Source: Endomicrobium sp. (GTDB taxonomy: Bacteria > Elusimicrobiota > Endomicrobiia > Endomicrobiales > Endomicrobiaceae). From it: a DNA stretch of 7,571 bases. Under the pieces are notes generated by a model that was not told where the DNA came from, did not search any database, and saw only the letters and a program-made list of their open reading frames with translations. The DNA lies in NCBI GenBank assembly GCA_031273645.1, contig JAISRM010000223.1, positions 1 to 7,571 on the forward strand, written 5' to 3'. This document shows, piece by piece, positions 5,952 to 7,571 of this stretch (its first letter is position 1; every line of letters begins with the position of its first letter). The translations under genes and the position numbers were made by a program.

Positions 5952-5981
5952 AACCTCTAAACTTGAAATACGGGTAAAACA

Positions 5982-7181
5982 ATGATAAATATAGAACCTT
6001 CAAAAAAACTGGAAAAACTTCCTCCCTATCTTTTTACAAAAATCAATCTGTTAAAAAAAGAAGCTTATGAAAAAAATCTCGACGTTATAGATTTAGGCAT
6101 GGGAAACCCCGATTTGCCTACGCCTCATCACATTGTCGATAGGCTTTGCGATACGGTCAAACATCATCACAATACGCACCGCTATCCTCAGGCAAAAGGC
6201 ATGCCTAAATACAGAAAAGCCGTAACCGAATGGATGGCAAGGCGTTTTGGCGTAGAACTTGACCCTGAAAATGAAGTTCTTTCGCTTATAGGTTCAAAAG
6301 AAGGCATCGCTCATTTGTGCATGGCTTATTTAAATCCGGGAGATTATGTTTTAGTTTGCGATCCCGCTTATCCGGTGCATTTTAACGGCGTAGTTCTGGC
6401 CGGCGCAAAAATACATTCCATGCCGCTTTTAGAAAAAAACGATTTTTTGCCGGATTTAACAAAAATCCCCGAAAAAACGGCTCAAAAAGCAAAAATTATG
6501 TTTTTAAATTATCCAAACAACCCGACCGCCGCAGTGATTGAAGACAATAATTTCTGGAAAGAAGCGATAAGATTTTGCAAAAAATACGATATTCTTTTAG
6601 TTTCAGACAACGCTTACTGCGAACTTACTTTCGGCGATTATACGGCTCCGTCTATTTTTGAGTTTGCCGGAGCAAAAGACGTGGCTTTAGAGTTTCATTC
6701 TTTTTCAAAAACTTTCAATATGGCCGGCTGGCGTTTAGGCTGGGTGTGCGGCGCAAAAAAACTTCTTTACCCTCTTGAAAAGTTCAAATCGTTTTTAGAT
6801 TACGGCGCGCCGACGTTTATGCAGCTTGCGGGGGTGGCGGCGTTAAACGGTTCTCAAAACTGCATAAGAGAGCTTGCCTGCGTGTATGAAAGAAGAATGA
6901 AAAAAATGGTTCACGGGCTAAATAAAATCGGCTGGCATGTCAGAGAAACAAAAGCGACAATGTACATATGGGCGGGTTTGCCCGACTGTCTAAAAAAAGA
7001 AGGCACGCTGTCCGTTGCAGAAAGGCTTATAAAAGAAACGGGCGTGGTAATTTCGCCCGGCGTGGGGTTTGGAAAATGCGGCGAAGGCTATGTAAGAATG
7101 TCGCTTGTAACCCATGACAAACGTTTTCACGACGCGCTTTTGAGAATAAACAAATTTACAAAGCTCGCTTTGCAAAAATAA
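5982..7181 (+). CDS. Class I PLP aminotransferase, AlaC/DapL-like
   Basis: 399 residues, full length for fold-type I aminotransferases. It follows E. coli AlaC (glutamate-pyruvate transaminase) along its length: LPPYLF near 13-18, GMGNPDLPTPHHIV (39-52), HRYPQAKGMPKYR (66-78), IGSKEGIAHL (103-112), NYPNNPT (177-182, N180), SDNAY (208-212, D209 and Y212), SFSKTFNMAGWRLGW with PLP lysine K243 and R251, SPGVGFG (358-364) and the substrate-carboxylate R372. The same family includes LL-diaminopimelate aminotransferases (DapL), so the reaction may be alanine formation from pyruvate or lysine/cell-wall precursor synthesis; sequence alone does not decide. It is a cytoplasmic dimer by family. The ribosome binding site is poor (CGGG about seven bases upstream), but no better in-frame start exists. 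It ends in tandem TAA codons. Confidence 0.92.
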   Translation: MINIEPSKKLEKLPPYLFTKINLLKKEAYEKNLDVIDLGMGNPDLPTPHHIVDRLCDTVKHHHNTHRYPQAKGMPKYRKAVTEWMARRFGVELDPENEVLSLIGSKEGIAHLCMAYLNPGDYVLVCDPAYPVHFNGVVLAGAKIHSMPLLEKNDFLPDLTKIPEKTAQKAKIMFLNYPNNPTAAVIEDNNFWKEAIRFCKKYDILLVSDNAYCELTFGDYTAPSIFEFAGAKDVALEFHSFSKTFNMAGWRLGWVCGAKKLLYPLEKFKSFLDYGAPTFMQLAGVAALNGSQNCIRELACVYERRMKKMVHGLNKIGWHVRETKATMYIWAGLPDCLKKEGTLSVAERLIKETGVVISPGVGFGKCGEGYVRMSLVTHDKRFHDALLRINKFTKLALQK

Positions 7182-7223
7182 TAAGCGTCTGAAAATAATT
7201 TGCTTTGCGCAGCCGGCGCCGCC

Positions 7224-7241
7224 CAGACTTCGTCTGTTTTT
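7224..7241 (+). terminator. Hairpin and T run after the aminotransferase
   Basis: CAGAC-TTC-GTCTG followed by TTTTTA lies 43 bases past the stop codon, in the right direction to end the aminotransferase transcript. It belongs to the repeat family at 334-394 and 5239-5263. Perfect outer arms GCCGGCG (7212-7218) and CGCCGGC (7253-7259) enclose it and could form a larger stem. Confidence 0.5.
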
Positions 7242-7261
7242 ATGGGATTGGTCGCCGGCGC

Positions 7262-7312
7262 TTGTCATTGCCGCGAAAGCTGGATACACGTTTGCTAAAA
7301 AATTCTGTCAGA
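7262..7312 (-). repeat. Short palindromic repeat S1, degenerate, inverted orientation
   Basis: On the plus strand it reads TTGTCATTGCCGCGAAAGC then TGGATACACGTTTGC, followed by TAAAAAATTCTGTCAGA. It is a mutated version of the 20-bp palindrome at 7424-7443. Its flank matches the sequence beside copy L2 on the left, in the opposite orientation. Confidence 0.7.
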
Positions 7313-7332
7313 CAGCCTTCAGCTGTTTTTTT
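7312..7332 (+). terminator. Candidate intrinsic terminator, ACAGC hairpin with seven T
   Basis: ACAGC-CTTCA-GCTGT is followed directly by a run of seven T (7326-7332). It is the best T run in the window, though the stem is only five pairs. It lies about 130 bases after the aminotransferase stop and could back up the hairpin at 7224-7241. Confidence 0.5.
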
Positions 7333-7409
7333 GTCATTGCCGCGTTTTTAATATTTGTTCTTCCTTAGCAGCCTGCGCCCGAGTGTTTTTATCGGGTGGG
7401 AATCCACGT
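7331..7409 (-). repeat. 79-bp repeat, copy L4, inverted relative to the left array
   Basis: The reverse complement begins ACGTGGATTCCCACCCGATA and ends CGCGGCAATGACAA, matching L1-L3 throughout. It has GGGCG in place of GGGTG in the internal hairpin and GGCAAT in place of GGGAAT at one end. It is the only long copy on this side of the gene block. Confidence 0.85.
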
Positions 7410-7418
7410 TTCACCGGT

Positions 7419-7489
7419 CTGTCATTCCCGCGAAAGCGGGAATCCATGTTTGCTAAAAAATTCTTTTTACATTGCGTTTTTAAAAGAAA
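7419..7489 (-). repeat. Short palindromic repeat S2 with the shared 52-bp tail
   Basis: ATTCCCGCGAAAGCGGGAAT (7424-7443) is a perfect eight-pair stem with a GAAA loop, the intact short form of the family. The part from 7438 to 7489 is the inverted partner of bases 1-52. It resembles the dRS3-type ATTCCC-N8-GGGAAT repeats described in Neisseria, though a relationship is not implied. Confidence 0.85.
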
Positions 7490-7514
7490 TAATGTGAGAG
7501 ACTATATTAATATT

Positions 7515-7546
7515 AAACATGGATCCCCGCTTTCGCGAGGATGACA
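7515..7546 (+). repeat. Short palindromic repeat S3, forward orientation
   Basis: AAACATGGATCCCCGC then TTTCGCGAGGATGACA is another slightly mutated short form, facing the opposite way to S2 about 70 bases before it. The last 25 bases of the window show no recognisable feature. Confidence 0.75.
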
Positions 7547-7571
7547 GCGGCGGCTATTCCCATTTTCATGG

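Noticed and set aside
6990..7289. Minus-strand open frame of 99 codons over the aminotransferase end
   Set aside because: It is antisense to the conserved C-terminal part of the aminotransferase and runs out into repeat DNA.

Overview
The window looks like a bacterial chromosome segment with moderately low GC and a strong AAA/TTT codon bias. It holds six complete genes flanked by arrays of small palindromic repeats. No gene fixes the taxon. The set of TrpB2-type synthase, AlaC/DapL-type aminotransferase, HU, a short PykA-like pyruvate kinase and a secreted ankyrin protein, in repeat-rich DNA, would fit Elusimicrobiota/Endomicrobia or a similar host- or gut-associated lineage. That is an impression, not a demonstrated assignment.

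Layout: 1-425 is a repeat array with three forward copies of a 79-bp palindromic element and a tandem of 31-bp hairpin units. From 5116 down to 466 four genes lie on the minus strand: a stand-alone tryptophan synthase beta chain (TrpB2 type), then pyruvate kinase, a ZIP metal transporter and a secreted ankyrin-repeat protein. The last three are spaced 19 and 24 bp apart and read as one operon, ending at hairpin/T-run terminators just after the ankyrin gene. A terminator-like stem in the 84-bp gap after trpB may partly separate it from pyk. Region 5117-5571 is a divergent regulatory region: a good minus-strand promoter for trpB with a leader of about 220 nt carrying repeats and hairpins, and a near-consensus plus-strand promoter for the HU gene. 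HU (5572-5844) is followed, after a 137-bp gap with a long-range inverted repeat, by an AlaC/DapL-like aminotransferase (5982-7181). From 7190 to the end a second repeat array carries the same families as the left end, mostly in opposite orientation.

The proteins are mainly housekeeping: lower glycolysis (Pyk makes pyruvate), pyruvate/alanine or diaminopimelate transamination, tryptophan synthesis or indole salvage, metal import and nucleoid structure. I see no defence, phage, secondary-metabolite or CRISPR system. The points most worth a second look are the nested repeat family (a 79-bp form that appears to be a short 20-bp palindrome with about 53 bp in its loop), the inverted repeat arrays bracketing the gene block, the repeat-laden trpB leader, and a pyruvate kinase that cleanly lacks its C-terminal domain and carries Arg where the potassium-dependence residue normally lies.
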